DNA from: CALGFI01 sp963786805
Lineage (GTDB): Bacteria; Actinomycetota; UBA4738; HRBIN12
NCBI GenBank assembly: GCA_963786805.1
Contig: CAWBAK010000002.1
Location: 434,001-498,000 of the forward strand
Direction of reading: 5' to 3'
Length of the DNA stretch: 64,000 nt
A program made the translations under genes and the position numbers. The notes under the pieces were generated by a model that did no database searches, had not been told where the DNA came from, and saw only the letters and a list, made by a program, of their open reading frames with translations. Of this stretch, positions 11,072-20,091 are shown piece by piece (within the stretch, counting starts at the first letter, position 1; the number at the start of each line of letters is the position of its first letter).

Positions 11072-11913
11072 CGAGCCGAGCGACCCGAACGATCGCGGCC
11101 GGGATCGCGATCGTCGCGTTCTACGCCGCGACCGCATGGCTTTCGGGACAGCTCAGCCCGCTCGCCCGTCGCCCGCTCCTGGACGGGCTCGCACCGCCGA
11201 CGCCGTACCGCTGGGTGGATCCCCCGCCGGAGCTTGCCTCGACGAACCTCGCGCCGGCGCCCGGCACGTTCCGGGTCGAGCTCGGCAACCGGGGAAGCCT
11301 GACCGCCGTGCTCACCACGACCGACGCGCAGATCACCTTGATCCTGCCCAAGGGCTCGTTCGCGCCCGCCGAGGGCGAACGGGCGATCGAGGTGTCGATC
11401 GAGCCGCTCGCGGCCTCCGAGGTCGACGCACCGCCTCCACCGCTCGAGATCGAGGGCAATGTCTATCGCTTGGAGGCGACGTACCTCCCGTCGAACGAGC
11501 GCGCCGAGCTCGCGGCTGAGGCGCGCGCGGTGCTCACCTACCCGTTCTCGACGGGCGTGCATCCGGGGAACACGATCGTGCACTCGACCGACGGCACTAC
11601 GTGGACCACCGCGGACACGAACGACCTCCCGAGCATCCAGCAAGCCGACGCCCCGATCGACGCGCTCGGCTACGTCGCGGTCGCGCGGGACACGTCGGCG
11701 ACGACGGCGCCCGGACCCACGGACGACGACGGCTCCCCCGTCGCGACGATCGCGATCTCGGTCGGGCTCGTGGTCCTCGCGGCGGCCGCGGCCGTGACGC
11801 TCTGGGGTCCGTCGATCCGGCGGAGAACGAAGACGGGGACGAGGGGAACGAAGAAGGGAACGACTAGCAGACGACCGAAAGGATCGGCCAGGGGTTCACG
11901 GCCGTCCCGATGA
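11068..11913 (+). CDS. Membrane-anchored extracytoplasmic protein of unknown function
   Basis: I do not recognise this 281-residue protein. It has an N-terminal helix (about 8-24), a beta-rich extracytoplasmic region of about 200 residues, and a second hydrophobic helix near 228-248. The tail is strongly basic (RRRTKTGTRGTKKGTTSRR), which fits a cytoplasmic C terminus. GTG at 11068 overlaps the stop of the LivJ-like gene, so it is the last member of that operon and its product may partner with the lipoprotein. The last 50 bases overlap the convergent M23 peptidase gene, so the exact C terminus is uncertain: the +1 frame would stop at 11867 with an acidic tail. Confidence 0.6.
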   Translation: MTSRATRTIAAGIAIVAFYAATAWLSGQLSPLARRPLLDGLAPPTPYRWVDPPPELASTNLAPAPGTFRVELGNRGSLTAVLTTTDAQITLILPKGSFAPAEGERAIEVSIEPLAASEVDAPPPPLEIEGNVYRLEATYLPSNERAELAAEARAVLTYPFSTGVHPGNTIVHSTDGTTWTTADTNDLPSIQQADAPIDALGYVAVARDTSATTAPGPTDDDGSPVATIAISVGLVVLAAAAAVTLWGPSIRRRTKTGTRGTKKGTTSRRPKGSARGSRPSR

Positions 11914-13024
11914 CCGAGTAGCCGTACGGGCTGACCGGCCAGTTCGTCGGGATCACGTTCGGATGCCACTCGAAGTGGTTGTGCGGTCCGCTCGCGTTCC
12001 CGGTGGTGCCCACGTAGCCGATGACCTGCCCCGCGCTCACCGGCCCGGTCACGCCGGGCTGCATCAGGTGCGCGTTGTACGTGTACCCGGCCTCACCCTG
12101 GACGTTGACCGTGTAGCCGCCCAGTCCGTTGTATCCGATGGTCGCGTAGCCGTCGAAGGTGGCGAGGATCGCCGTGCCCTGGGGCGCCATGATGTCGTTC
12201 CCCGCGTGCGGGTGATAGCCGCCGCCGTACCGGGGAGCTCCGAACCCGTCGTACACGGCTCGCGGTGGGGCGACCGGGCAGACCTTGAAGACCTCGTCGG
12301 TGTAGAACTGCACTCCGGTCAGCGCCTCGAGCTCCTTCTTGTACTGCCGCTCGAGGTCCTTCACGAGCTCGGCGGCGCGCGCCTTCTTCGTCTCGAGGTC
12401 GTCGAGCACCGCTGCCTGCTCGGCGAGCTTCGCGTCGAGCGCTGCCTGCTCCGCCTCGACCGCCCTCAGGGCTTTCGCGGCCTTCACCCGCAAGCGCTCC
12501 TCCTCGTCCTTCTCCGCGGAGAGCTCGTTCTTCAGGTTCTGAACTTCCGTCGCGAGGTCGGCGTCGGTCTCGGTCAGGGCGTTCATGTATTCGAGGCGCG
12601 CCGACAGGTCGGCGAGCGAGGTCGCACCGAGCAGGAACTCGATCTCGTTGCCCGGCCCGGTGATGAACGTCTCCCGCGCCCGCTGATCGAGCTCCGCCTG
12701 CAGCGCGGCGAAGTCGGCCTGCGCCTGACGAAGCTGAAGCGTCGTGTTGCGCAGGTCCTCGGTGATCTGCTCGAAACGGCCCTCGGCCTCGGTCAGGCGC
12801 TGCGCGATCACGGCCGCTTCCGCCATGAGCTGCTCCAGGAACTGCTGCTGGTCCTCGATCTCGTCGACCAGCCGGTCGAACTCGTCCTGCGCCGACTCGA
12901 GCTGCTCCTCGGTCGAGGTCTGGGCTCCCGCCACCGGGTTGAACGCCGCAAGGAGGGCGAGCGCGAGCAGCGCCCCGAGGGCGCGGGCAAGCGGGCTGCG
13001 GGCGTGTATGGACGTTTCGGCCAT
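11864..13024 (-). CDS. Secreted coiled-coil M23 metallopeptidase (EnvC/NlpD-like)
   Basis: This is a 386-residue exported protein. A signal peptide (to about AGAQT) is followed by a long coiled coil of roughly 200 residues rich in Glu, Gln, Leu and Arg. A C-terminal LytM/M23 domain carries the zinc site HxxxD (H273, D277) and HNH (H348, H350). Such enzymes cut peptidoglycan cross-bridges or activate amidases during division, and the coiled coil usually docks them to FtsEX. The essential metal ligands are intact, so it may be an active endopeptidase rather than an activator only. I chose the ATG at 13024; the in-frame codon at 13057 would precede a good promoter. Confidence 0.88.
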   Translation of the reverse strand: MAETSIHARSPLARALGALLALALLAAFNPVAGAQTSTEEQLESAQDEFDRLVDEIEDQQQFLEQLMAEAAVIAQRLTEAEGRFEQITEDLRNTTLQLRQAQADFAALQAELDQRARETFITGPGNEIEFLLGATSLADLSARLEYMNALTETDADLATEVQNLKNELSAEKDEEERLRVKAAKALRAVEAEQAALDAKLAEQAAVLDDLETKKARAAELVKDLERQYKKELEALTGVQFYTDEVFKVCPVAPPRAVYDGFGAPRYGGGYHPHAGNDIMAPQGTAILATFDGYATIGYNGLGGYTVNVQGEAGYTYNAHLMQPGVTGPVSAGQVIGYVGTTGNASGPHNHFEWHPNVIPTNWPVSPYGYSVIGTAVNPWPILSVVC

Positions 13025-13037
13025 GGGAAGGGTCCCT

Positions 13038-13067
13038 TGCTTACCCAAGCCCCGCACGGAGTGTCAA
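13038..13067 (-). promoter_or_regulatory. Candidate promoter of the M23 peptidase gene
   Basis: On the minus strand TTGACA (13067-13062) and TAAGCA (13043-13038) lie 18 bp apart. Transcription would begin about 7 bases before the ATG at 13024, implying a very short or nearly leaderless mRNA. The rest of 13025-13217 holds no gene that I can support. Confidence 0.4.
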
Positions 13068-13217
13068 CTCAGGTCTTCATCGAGGGTGCCGTGCGGGGTC
13101 CCCCGATGCAAACACCCTCGGCGCCGCTGGGCACGGCCTTGAGCCTGCCCCCCGTGCCCGACGTGCCTCCGGGCCGGCTCGGGCCTAGGGACAGGTTGAT
13201 CTGGGCTCGGGGAACCC

Positions 13218-14384
13218 TCAGGGGGACGACAGCTCGGTCCCGGGAAGCCCGAGAGAACGAGCGATCAGGACGCGCTGGATCTCGCTGGTCCCCTCGCCGA
13301 TCTCGAGGACCTTCGCGTCGCGGTAGAACCGCGCCACGGGGAACTCCTCGACGTACCCGTACGCTCCGTGCACCTGCACCGCGTCGCGCGCGCACGTCAT
13401 CGCGATCTCGCTCGCGTACAGCTTGGCCACGGAGGCCTCGGTCGCGAACGGCTTCCCGTGGTCGCGCAGCCACGCGGCCCGCAGGACGGCGAGCCGCGCC
13501 GTGTCGACGGCGACCTTCATGTCCGCGATCTTGAACTGCAGTCCCTCGAACGCGCCGATCGGCCGGCCGAACGCCTCGCGCTCGCACGCGTACTTCACGC
13601 TCTCCTCGAGACACCCGCGCGCGAGCCCGACCGACAACGCGCCGATCGCGATCCGCCCGTCGCCGAGCGTCTCCAGGAACTGCGCGTACCCGCGACCGCG
13701 CTCGCCGAGCAGGTGGTCCGCCGGCACGCGGCACCCGTCGAACGCGAGCTCGTGGGTGTCGCTCGCGCGCCATCCGACCTTGCGGTAGCCGGGTCCGACC
13801 GAAAGGCCCGGCGTCCCGGCCGGAACGACGATCGTCGACACGGTACCGTTGCCGGCTTCTTCGTCTCGCGCGGCCACGAGGATGACCGACGTGATCGAGG
13901 TCCCGGAGTTCGTGATGAACGCTTTGGAACCGTCCAGGACCCACTCGTCGCCGTCGAGTCGCGCCGTGGTTCGCACCGCGTGGGCGTCCGAGCCTCCTCC
14001 GGGCTCGGTGAGCGCGAACGCGCCGATCGCCTCTCCCCGGGCCATCGGCACGAGCCACCGCTGCTTCTGCTCCTCGGTGCCGAAGCGGTGGATCGGGTTC
14101 GCAGCCAAACCGACGGCGGCCTCGAGCGTGATGGCCACCGAGGAATCCCATCTCGCGATCTCCTCGAGACACACGCAGAAGGTGAGGAGATCGCCGCCCT
14201 GGCCCCCGTACTCCTCGGGGAACGGGATGCCGAACAGCCCGAGCTCCCCCATCCGCTTCACGACCTCGAGGGGGAACTCCTCCCGCTCGTCGTAGCCGGC
14301 GGCCGCCGGCGCGACGACCTCCTCGGCGAACTCCCGCACGAGCTGCTGGAAGCTGCGCTGCTCCTCGGTGAGGTCGAAGTCCAC
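13218..14384 (-). CDS. Acyl-CoA dehydrogenase
   Basis: A 388-residue flavoenzyme that introduces a trans-2 double bond into acyl-CoA, passing electrons to electron-transfer flavoprotein. Family marks seen: DFDLTEEQR at the N terminus, FALTEPGGGSDA (FAD/substrate loop), ITNSG, the RPIGAFEGLQFKIADM region, and the C-terminal YGYVEEFPVARFYRDAKV. The catalytic base position reads EIGEGTSEIQR, with the glutamate of the IYEGTSEIQ motif intact. The GTG at 14384 gives the usual start and length. It is divergent from the cyclase gene at 14439. The chain-length preference is not evident. Confidence 0.93.
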   Translation of the reverse strand: MDFDLTEEQRSFQQLVREFAEEVVAPAAAGYDEREEFPLEVVKRMGELGLFGIPFPEEYGGQGGDLLTFCVCLEEIARWDSSVAITLEAAVGLAANPIHRFGTEEQKQRWLVPMARGEAIGAFALTEPGGGSDAHAVRTTARLDGDEWVLDGSKAFITNSGTSITSVILVAARDEEAGNGTVSTIVVPAGTPGLSVGPGYRKVGWRASDTHELAFDGCRVPADHLLGERGRGYAQFLETLGDGRIAIGALSVGLARGCLEESVKYACEREAFGRPIGAFEGLQFKIADMKVAVDTARLAVLRAAWLRDHGKPFATEASVAKLYASEIAMTCARDAVQVHGAYGYVEEFPVARFYRDAKVLEIGEGTSEIQRVLIARSLGLPGTELSSP

Positions 14385-14438
14385 GCGTCCACGATAGCCC
14401 GTCGCGAGCGCCGGACCGGCGTGGGAGGATGGGCCGCG

Positions 14439-16391
14439 ATGAGCTCGACCGAGGCCCTCGAGGAACGTCTGGTGACCGGGCGGAACGCGGTCGCCCGACG
14501 CGCGTGGCCCGACGCGTATGAGGCGCTCCACAGCGCCGATACCGGTTCGGAGCTCGGGCCGGACGATCTCGAGCTGCTCGCCAAGACCGCGTGGTGGGTC
14601 GGACGGCCGGCGGAATCCATCGCCGCGCGCGAACGCGCATACGCGAAGTTCCTCGAGCGGGGCGACAAACAGGGTGCCGCGTTCACGGCGCTCACGCTCC
14701 GGCGCCAGTACCGGATGAAGAACGCCGGCTCCGTTGCCCAAGGATGGCTGAACCGGGCGGAGCGCCTGCTCGAGGGCGAGCCCGAGTCCATCTCGCAGGG
14801 CTATCTCGCGCTCGCGCACGGCCAGCTCACATGGTCCGAGGGCCAGCTCGACGACGCGCTGCCGCATTTCGAACGGGGCGCCGCGATCGCCGACCGGATC
14901 GGGAACGAGGATCTTCGCGCCTGGGCGGCCATGTACCGCGGCATGGTCTTGGTGAGCCTCGGCCGGGTGGAGGAGGGCTGGGCGCTGCTCGAGGAGGTCA
15001 GTGCGGCGGCCGTGGGAGGTGAGCTCGGCGCCCACACCACCGGATCGGTGTTCTGCAACGTGATCAGCACGTGCCGCGACCTCGCCGACTATCGCCGGGC
15101 GAGCGAGTGGGCGGAGGCCGCCACGCGCTGGTGCGAGCGCCAGGCGATCAACGGATTCCCGGGCGTGTGCCGCGTGCACCGCGCCGAGGTGATGCGACTG
15201 CTCGGCACGTGGGGCGAGGCCGAGACCGAGCTGCGACGTGCCTGCGATGAGTTGATCGACTTCAGCCCGATGCACTCGGGGTGGGCGTTCCACGAACTCG
15301 GGGAGGTCCGGCTGCGGATCGGCGACCTCACCGGCGCCGAGGATGCGTTCCGCCAGGCGCACGAGATGGGCAAGGACCCCCAGCCGGGCCGCGCGTTGCT
15401 GCTGCTCCGCCAGGGCAAGGTCGACGCGGCTGGGGCGTCGATCCGGCGCAGCCTCGAGGACGAGGACTGGGACCGCCTCGCGCGCGCGCGACTCTTGCCG
15501 ACACAGGCCGAGATCGCGCGCGCCGCCGGTGACCCCCTGACGGCTCGGGCAGCCGGCGAGGAGATGGACACCATCGCCGTCGACTTCGGGTCGGACGCGG
15601 TCACCGCGGGTGCCGAGTGGGCGCACGGGCTCGCCGACCTCGCGGAGGGCGACGCGGCGAGCGCGTCCCGGCGCTTCCGGAAGGCGCGCCAGCTCTGGCA
15701 TCAGATCGAGGCGCCGTACGAGGCGGCGCGGGCGACCGTCCTCCTCGCCGAGGCCCTCGCCGCCGGGGGTGATCCCGACGGTGCGGTCCTCGAGCTCCAG
15801 ACCGCGCGATCGGCGCTGGACCGGCTCGGGGCGCTGCCCGACGCGAAGCGGGTCGTCGAGCGCATCTCCGAGCTCCGGCCGTCGGGGGCCGGCGAGGTGG
15901 CCGAGCGAACGTTCGCGTTCACCGACATCGTCGGCTCCACCGCGCTGCTCGAGGCGATCGGGGACGAGGCGTGGAACGACCTTCGTCGCTGGCACGACGA
16001 GACGCTGCGAACATGCATCGCCTCGCACGGAGGCGAGGAAGTCGACCACACCGGCGACGGGTTCTTCATGGCGTTCCCCGACGCGCGGTCGGCCGTCGCC
16101 TGCGCGCAGGAGATCCAACGGCGCCTGGCTGCTCAACGCCGAGAGCACGGCTTCGCGCCGCAGGTGCGGATCGGCCTGCACTCGGCGCAGGCGACGATGG
16201 CTGGTTCCAACTACACGGGGATGGGCGTGCACGCCGCGGCCCGCATCGGTGCGGTCGCCGGCGCGGGCGAGATCGTCGCGAGCGCCGCGACCGTGGAGGG
16301 TCTGCCGGGCGTCGCGGTTTCGGAGCGGCGAGGCGTCCCGCTGAAGGGGATCACCGAGCCCGTCGAGATCGTCACCATCGACTGGCGCTGA
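14439..16391 (+). CDS. TPR-repeat protein with C-terminal class III cyclase-like domain
   Basis: This is a 650-residue cytoplasmic protein. Residues 1-470 are helical TPR-like repeats; the last 160 form a class III nucleotidyl cyclase domain with FTDIVGST (metal Asp near 496), TGDG (second metal Asp near 540) and RIGLHS. The substrate-selecting Lys is Asp536 (EEVDHTGDG) and the transition-state Asn is His598 (GVHAAAR), while the Arg at 602 is kept. From memory, an actinobacterial subfamily shows the same VDxxGDG...VHxxAR pattern; whether it makes cAMP is unclear. The ATG at 14439 lies 55 bp from the divergent acyl-CoA dehydrogenase start. It is tail-to-tail with the larger cyclase-ATPase gene, 12 bp away. 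Confidence 0.82.
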   Translation: MSSTEALEERLVTGRNAVARRAWPDAYEALHSADTGSELGPDDLELLAKTAWWVGRPAESIAARERAYAKFLERGDKQGAAFTALTLRRQYRMKNAGSVAQGWLNRAERLLEGEPESISQGYLALAHGQLTWSEGQLDDALPHFERGAAIADRIGNEDLRAWAAMYRGMVLVSLGRVEEGWALLEEVSAAAVGGELGAHTTGSVFCNVISTCRDLADYRRASEWAEAATRWCERQAINGFPGVCRVHRAEVMRLLGTWGEAETELRRACDELIDFSPMHSGWAFHELGEVRLRIGDLTGAEDAFRQAHEMGKDPQPGRALLLLRQGKVDAAGASIRRSLEDEDWDRLARARLLPTQAEIARAAGDPLTARAAGEEMDTIAVDFGSDAVTAGAEWAHGLADLAEGDAASASRRFRKARQLWHQIEAPYEAARATVLLAEALAAGGDPDGAVLELQTARSALDRLGALPDAKRVVERISELRPSGAGEVAERTFAFTDIVGSTALLEAIGDEAWNDLRRWHDETLRTCIASHGGEEVDHTGDGFFMAFPDARSAVACAQEIQRRLAAQRREHGFAPQVRIGLHSAQATMAGSNYTGMGVHAAARIGAVAGAGEIVASAATVEGLPGVAVSERRGVPLKGITEPVEIVTIDWR

Positions 16392-16403
16392 CGCGCCGCT
16401 CCA

Positions 16404-19400
16404 TCACCCCTGCAGGAACGCGAGCATGCGCTCGGGCCGCCGGATCGCCGCCTGGCTGTGCCAGCTCTCGAGGAGCTCCCGCGCGCGCTCCAGCTCGTCC
16501 TCGCCCCCGACGACGTCGGCACCGAACACCGCACCGATCCACCACACCGCCGCGGCGAGATCCTTCGGGCTTCCGTGCTCCCGGCGAAGCGCGAGCAGTT
16601 CCCCAGCCTTGTCTCGGGCGCCGTCGACGTCCCGCTCCGTGAGCAGGATCTCGATCTCGGAATCGAGCAGCCAGTCGACCTGCACGTCACCTGAGGCATC
16701 GGGGATCTGCGACACCTCGGCGAGGATCTCGCGGGCTGCGCCGAACTCTCCGAGGTCGGCGAGGCTCCGCGCGAGCATCCCGGCCGTCCACCCGAGGATG
16801 CTCCGATCATTCAGTTCGCGGCAGAGGCGATAGGCCTCGCGGAGATCGGCGACGGCCTGCTCCGCGCGCCCGGCGAGCCGATGCGTGACGCCGCGCGCCG
16901 TCAGCGCGCTCGCCACCTCCCATCGGGCGCCGAGTTGACGGTACGTGCCCACCGCGGTGTCGAGATGCATCAGCGCCTCGTCGAGCCGATCCATCCGCCG
17001 GAGGGATCCACCGACGTTCTCGCGGGCGACGGCGATCGAGAACCGGTCGCCCGAGCCCTCGGCGATCGCAAGCGCCTCTGAAGCGAGCGCGAGCACCTGC
17101 TCCTCGTCGCCGTCCTCGGCTTCGATCGTCGCGAGCGTCACGAGCGCGCGCGACTCGGCCCACGGATCGCCCTCCGGATTGGAGCGCGCGACCTCGAGCG
17201 CCTCCCCGAACATCGCGCGCGAGGTTTCGAGGTCCCCTCGCCAATACGGTTCCCATCCGGCGACCAGGAGGGTGCGGGCGAGCGACCAGGGATCGGCCAG
17301 CTCGCGCGAGGCCGCAAGCGCCTGCGCGAACAGTTCCGCCGCGCGCTCCCGGTTGCCTCGGATCGAGAGCTCGATGTCGCCGAGGAGCCGTGACGCCTGA
17401 GCCCGCACCTTCGCGTTCACGCCGTCGAGGTCGAGCGCTCGCTGGAGCGCCGGGGCCGCCGACTCGAACTCGCCCTGCCAGTACCGGGCCTCGCCGAGGT
17501 TCGACAGGATCTCCGCCTCGCGTGGCCCCCACGCCCGCTCGGGTCCCGACATCGCGAGCGCGCGCCCGTACAGGTCGGCGGCGGCCCTCCCGTCCGACGC
17601 CTCCAGGGCCAGGTCCCCCGCCTTCGCGAGCGCCTGGCGGGCGCGCTCGGCGAGCGCGCGATCCCCCGGGTCCAGGTCGAGCCCCGCTCGCGCGGCACGC
17701 TCGAGGTGGTACGCGATCGATCGTGGGTATCGGCCTGCCCGCTCCTCGTCGGCGGCAAGCCCCTCCGCGACCAGCACGTGCAGCCGGAGCCGTTCCCGCT
17801 TCGGCAGGCTCTCATAGGCGACGTCGCGGACGAGGCCGTGGCGGAACCGCCACCGGCCCGGGCGGTCGCCGTCGCGTACCAGGAGCTCCTCGTCCTCGAG
17901 CAGGTCGAGCACCTCCAGGTCGGGGTCGGCGATCAGCGCGAGGTCGGACACCTCGAACGACGTGCGGGCGAACACCGATGCCTTGCGGATCAGATCCCTC
18001 GCCGGGTCGACGAGGTGATCGATCCGAGCGGCGATCACGGCCTGCACGGTCGGCGGAAGGAGCTGCTCGGGGAGCGCATCGGTGTCGGAGGGCAGATGCG
18101 CGTCGACGTGCCGCAGCATGCCGAGGAGCTCCACGATGAAGAACGGGTTGCCGCCGGCATGCACGGCCACCCGTTCGGCCGTCGACTCGTCGATGCCTTC
18201 GCCGGCCTCGCGAGCGAGCAGGATCGCGTCCTCCATGGACATCGGGTCGAGATACAGGTTGAGCGAGTCCCCGAGGCCGCCTCCCCATTCCGGTCGTACG
18301 TCCAGGAGCTCGTACCGCGCGACACACAGGACCAGGAGCGGGGATCTCTTCGCGTCCCGGACGACCTGCTCGATGAGATCGAGCATCGACGGCTGGGCCA
18401 GGTGCGCGTCCTCGAACACGAGCACCACCGGCGCCCGCCGCGAGAGGCCGTCGAGGAAGGTCACCAGGCCGCTGCGGATCTCGGCGATCTGGTACCGGCG
18501 TTGCTCGTTGCGCGCGTCCTGCCCGAGACCGATCCCGAGGGCGAGGGCCAGCCGGGCGACCACTTGCTGGATCTCGTCGGGCGGGCAGCACTCCGCGGCG
18601 AGCTCCCCGAGGCGTGCGAGCAGCCGCTCGGGCGGAGCGTCGGCCGGCTCGTCGAGCTCCTGCAGAAGGATCTGCGCGAGCGGCGCGAACGCGACGTCCT
18701 CCTCGAACTTGCTCGCGCGACCGATGAGCACCTTCGTGTCCTCGGGCAGGCCCGCGAGGAACTCGTCCGTCACGCGGCTCTTGCCGATCCCGGTTTCACC
18801 GAGGAGGGAGACCAGGTGCCCACGGCGGGTCTCGACGGCGCCCTCGAACGTGTCGTGCAGCAGACGCAGCTCGCGCTTGCGATCCACCAACGGGATCGTG
18901 CGGCGAGTCGTCCCCGGAGCGAGCGCCCGGACCGGCCAGGCTCGGCCCACCTCGAAGCCCTTCGCCGCGAGCTCCACGGGCTCTCCGTACTCGACCTGTG
19001 CGCGGGTGAGGAGCCAGGTGCGCTCCGCCACGAGCACGTGCCCGGGTTCGGTCGCCTCCTGCAGTCGCGCCGCGAAGTTGACGGTGGCCCCGAACAGCAG
19101 TCCCTGCTCCGAGTTCTCGGCGCCGATCGCGACGGAGCCGGTGTTGATCCCGACGCGGACCGACAGCGGACCCGGCAGTCCGAGCGTCTCGCCGACCCGC
19201 TCGATCCGCCCCACGAGGCTCAGCCCGGCACGGACGGCGCGGAGCGCGTCGTCGTCATGCGAGTGCGGGATGCCGAACACGCCGACGACCGCGTCGCCGG
19301 CGAAATTGAACGCTCGACCGCGGAGGGCCTCGAGCTCCTCGGAGACCACGCGGTAGAAGGCGGCCACGACCTCGCGGTAGCGCTCCGGGTCGAGCTGCGT

Positions 19401-19556
19401 CGACAGCCGGCTCGACCCGACGAGGTCGACGAAGATCACCGTGACGACCTTGCGCTCCTCCGGCGGCGGGGCGCCGACCGCGAGGCCGCAGTTCGGGCAG
19501 AACCTCGCTCCCACCGGGATCGGTTCCCCGCACCGCTCACAGTTCGCCAGCGCCAT
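16404..19556 (-). CDS. Cyclase-AAA ATPase-TPR signalling protein with N-terminal zinc ribbon
   Basis: A 1,050-residue regulator. It opens with a zinc ribbon (CxxC at 6-9 and 20-23). A class III cyclase domain follows (about 36-210) with FVDLVGSS (D44), NFAGD (D88) and VNFAAR (N160, R164). An AAA/STAND ATPase comes next, Walker A GETGIGKS at 253-260 and a Walker B-like VVLVFEDAH; TPR repeats fill the C-terminal 450 residues. Both metal aspartates are present, but the substrate-selecting Lys is Asn84 and the second selecting position is hydrophobic (LLFG). Such fusions are frequent in actinobacteria and are thought to couple a ligand-sensing STAND module to cyclase output. The helix-turn-helix seen in LuxR relatives is absent. 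Confidence 0.85.
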   Translation of the reverse strand: MALANCERCGEPIPVGARFCPNCGLAVGAPPPEERKVVTVIFVDLVGSSRLSTQLDPERYREVVAAFYRVVSEELEALRGRAFNFAGDAVVGVFGIPHSHDDDALRAVRAGLSLVGRIERVGETLGLPGPLSVRVGINTGSVAIGAENSEQGLLFGATVNFAARLQEATEPGHVLVAERTWLLTRAQVEYGEPVELAAKGFEVGRAWPVRALAPGTTRRTIPLVDRKRELRLLHDTFEGAVETRRGHLVSLLGETGIGKSRVTDEFLAGLPEDTKVLIGRASKFEEDVAFAPLAQILLQELDEPADAPPERLLARLGELAAECCPPDEIQQVVARLALALGIGLGQDARNEQRRYQIAEIRSGLVTFLDGLSRRAPVVLVFEDAHLAQPSMLDLIEQVVRDAKRSPLLVLCVARYELLDVRPEWGGGLGDSLNLYLDPMSMEDAILLAREAGEGIDESTAERVAVHAGGNPFFIVELLGMLRHVDAHLPSDTDALPEQLLPPTVQAVIAARIDHLVDPARDLIRKASVFARTSFEVSDLALIADPDLEVLDLLEDEELLVRDGDRPGRWRFRHGLVRDVAYESLPKRERLRLHVLVAEGLAADEERAGRYPRSIAYHLERAARAGLDLDPGDRALAERARQALAKAGDLALEASDGRAAADLYGRALAMSGPERAWGPREAEILSNLGEARYWQGEFESAAPALQRALDLDGVNAKVRAQASRLLGDIELSIRGNRERAAELFAQALAASRELADPWSLARTLLVAGWEPYWRGDLETSRAMFGEALEVARSNPEGDPWAESRALVTLATIEAEDGDEEQVLALASEALAIAEGSGDRFSIAVARENVGGSLRRMDRLDEALMHLDTAVGTYRQLGARWEVASALTARGVTHRLAGRAEQAVADLREAYRLCRELNDRSILGWTAGMLARSLADLGEFGAAREILAEVSQIPDASGDVQVDWLLDSEIEILLTERDVDGARDKAGELLALRREHGSPKDLAAAVWWIGAVFGADVVGGEDELERARELLESWHSQAAIRRPERMLAFLQG

Positions 19557-19621
19557 GGAGAAAGGATACGAGGGGCCGATGTCACTCCTCGCCGAGCGAT
19601 CCGGTGGGCGGTCCGTCGCTC

Positions 19622-20089
19622 TCAGTCGACCGAGCGGAAACCCTCGATGTCGAGGATCGTCCCCTCGCGCTCACCTTCGGGCCGAAGGACGACCTCGACC
19701 CGCTCGCCGATCTCGAGCGGCTCGTCCGCGTCGAGCACGCGATGCAGCAGGACCGCATCGGCCCCGTCGAGCCGGACCAGGCCGATCGCCTCGGGATCCG
19801 CGATCGGCTCGCCCTCGAGCCCCACGAAACCGATCGTGAACGAGACCAGCTCGCCGCCGGGACCGACCTCCGAGTCCGCGGCGAGCTCCGCGAAACAGCG
19901 CTCACAGAACAGCCGCGCCGGGACGTACGTGTACGAGCACTCCTCACATCGGGAGCCGAGGAGCACCCCGCGATCCCGCAGCGCGGTGAAGAAGGCCGTG
20001 CCGGCGACCCCGGGCGTGTACCGGTGCTGCACGGGGAACTCACCGTCCCATCGGCGGACCTCGTCCGGGAGGGCGATCTTCTCGAGCAC
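19622..20089 (-). CDS. DUF35 zinc-ribbon/OB-fold acyl-CoA-binding protein
   Basis: A 155-residue protein of the DUF35 (OB-fold nucleic-acid/CoA-binding) family. It has the rubredoxin-like zinc ribbon C-x2-C-x10-C-x2-C (RCEECSYTYVPARLFCERC) followed by an OB-fold ending GTILDIEGFRSV. In steroid side-chain degradation such proteins bind acyl-CoA and pair with thiolase-like lipid-transfer proteins (for example ChsH2 or Ltp2 complexes). The start at 20089 is a GTG preceded by GGAGG. It lies directly downstream of the thiolase-DUF35 fusion gene, whose own C-terminal domain is a second DUF35 copy. A scaffold or substrate-donor role is inferred from that pairing. Confidence 0.85.
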   Translation of the reverse strand: MLEKIALPDEVRRWDGEFPVQHRYTPGVAGTAFFTALRDRGVLLGSRCEECSYTYVPARLFCERCFAELAADSEVGPGGELVSFTIGFVGLEGEPIADPEAIGLVRLDGADAVLLHRVLDADEPLEIGERVEVVLRPEGEREGTILDIEGFRSVD

Positions 20090-20091
20090 GG

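Noticed and set aside
13025..13217. Possible c-di-AMP riboswitch before the M23 peptidase gene
   Set aside because: Such riboswitches often control wall hydrolases in actinobacteria, but the conserved GGGGUGAA and CAGCUAAC blocks that I remember are not present, and the best promoter lies downstream of the candidate region.
13218..16232. Open minus-strand frame running 1,004 codons through the cyclase gene
   Set aside because: It is the antisense shadow of the TPR-cyclase gene. Only its C-terminal part from 14384 is a recognisable acyl-CoA dehydrogenase.
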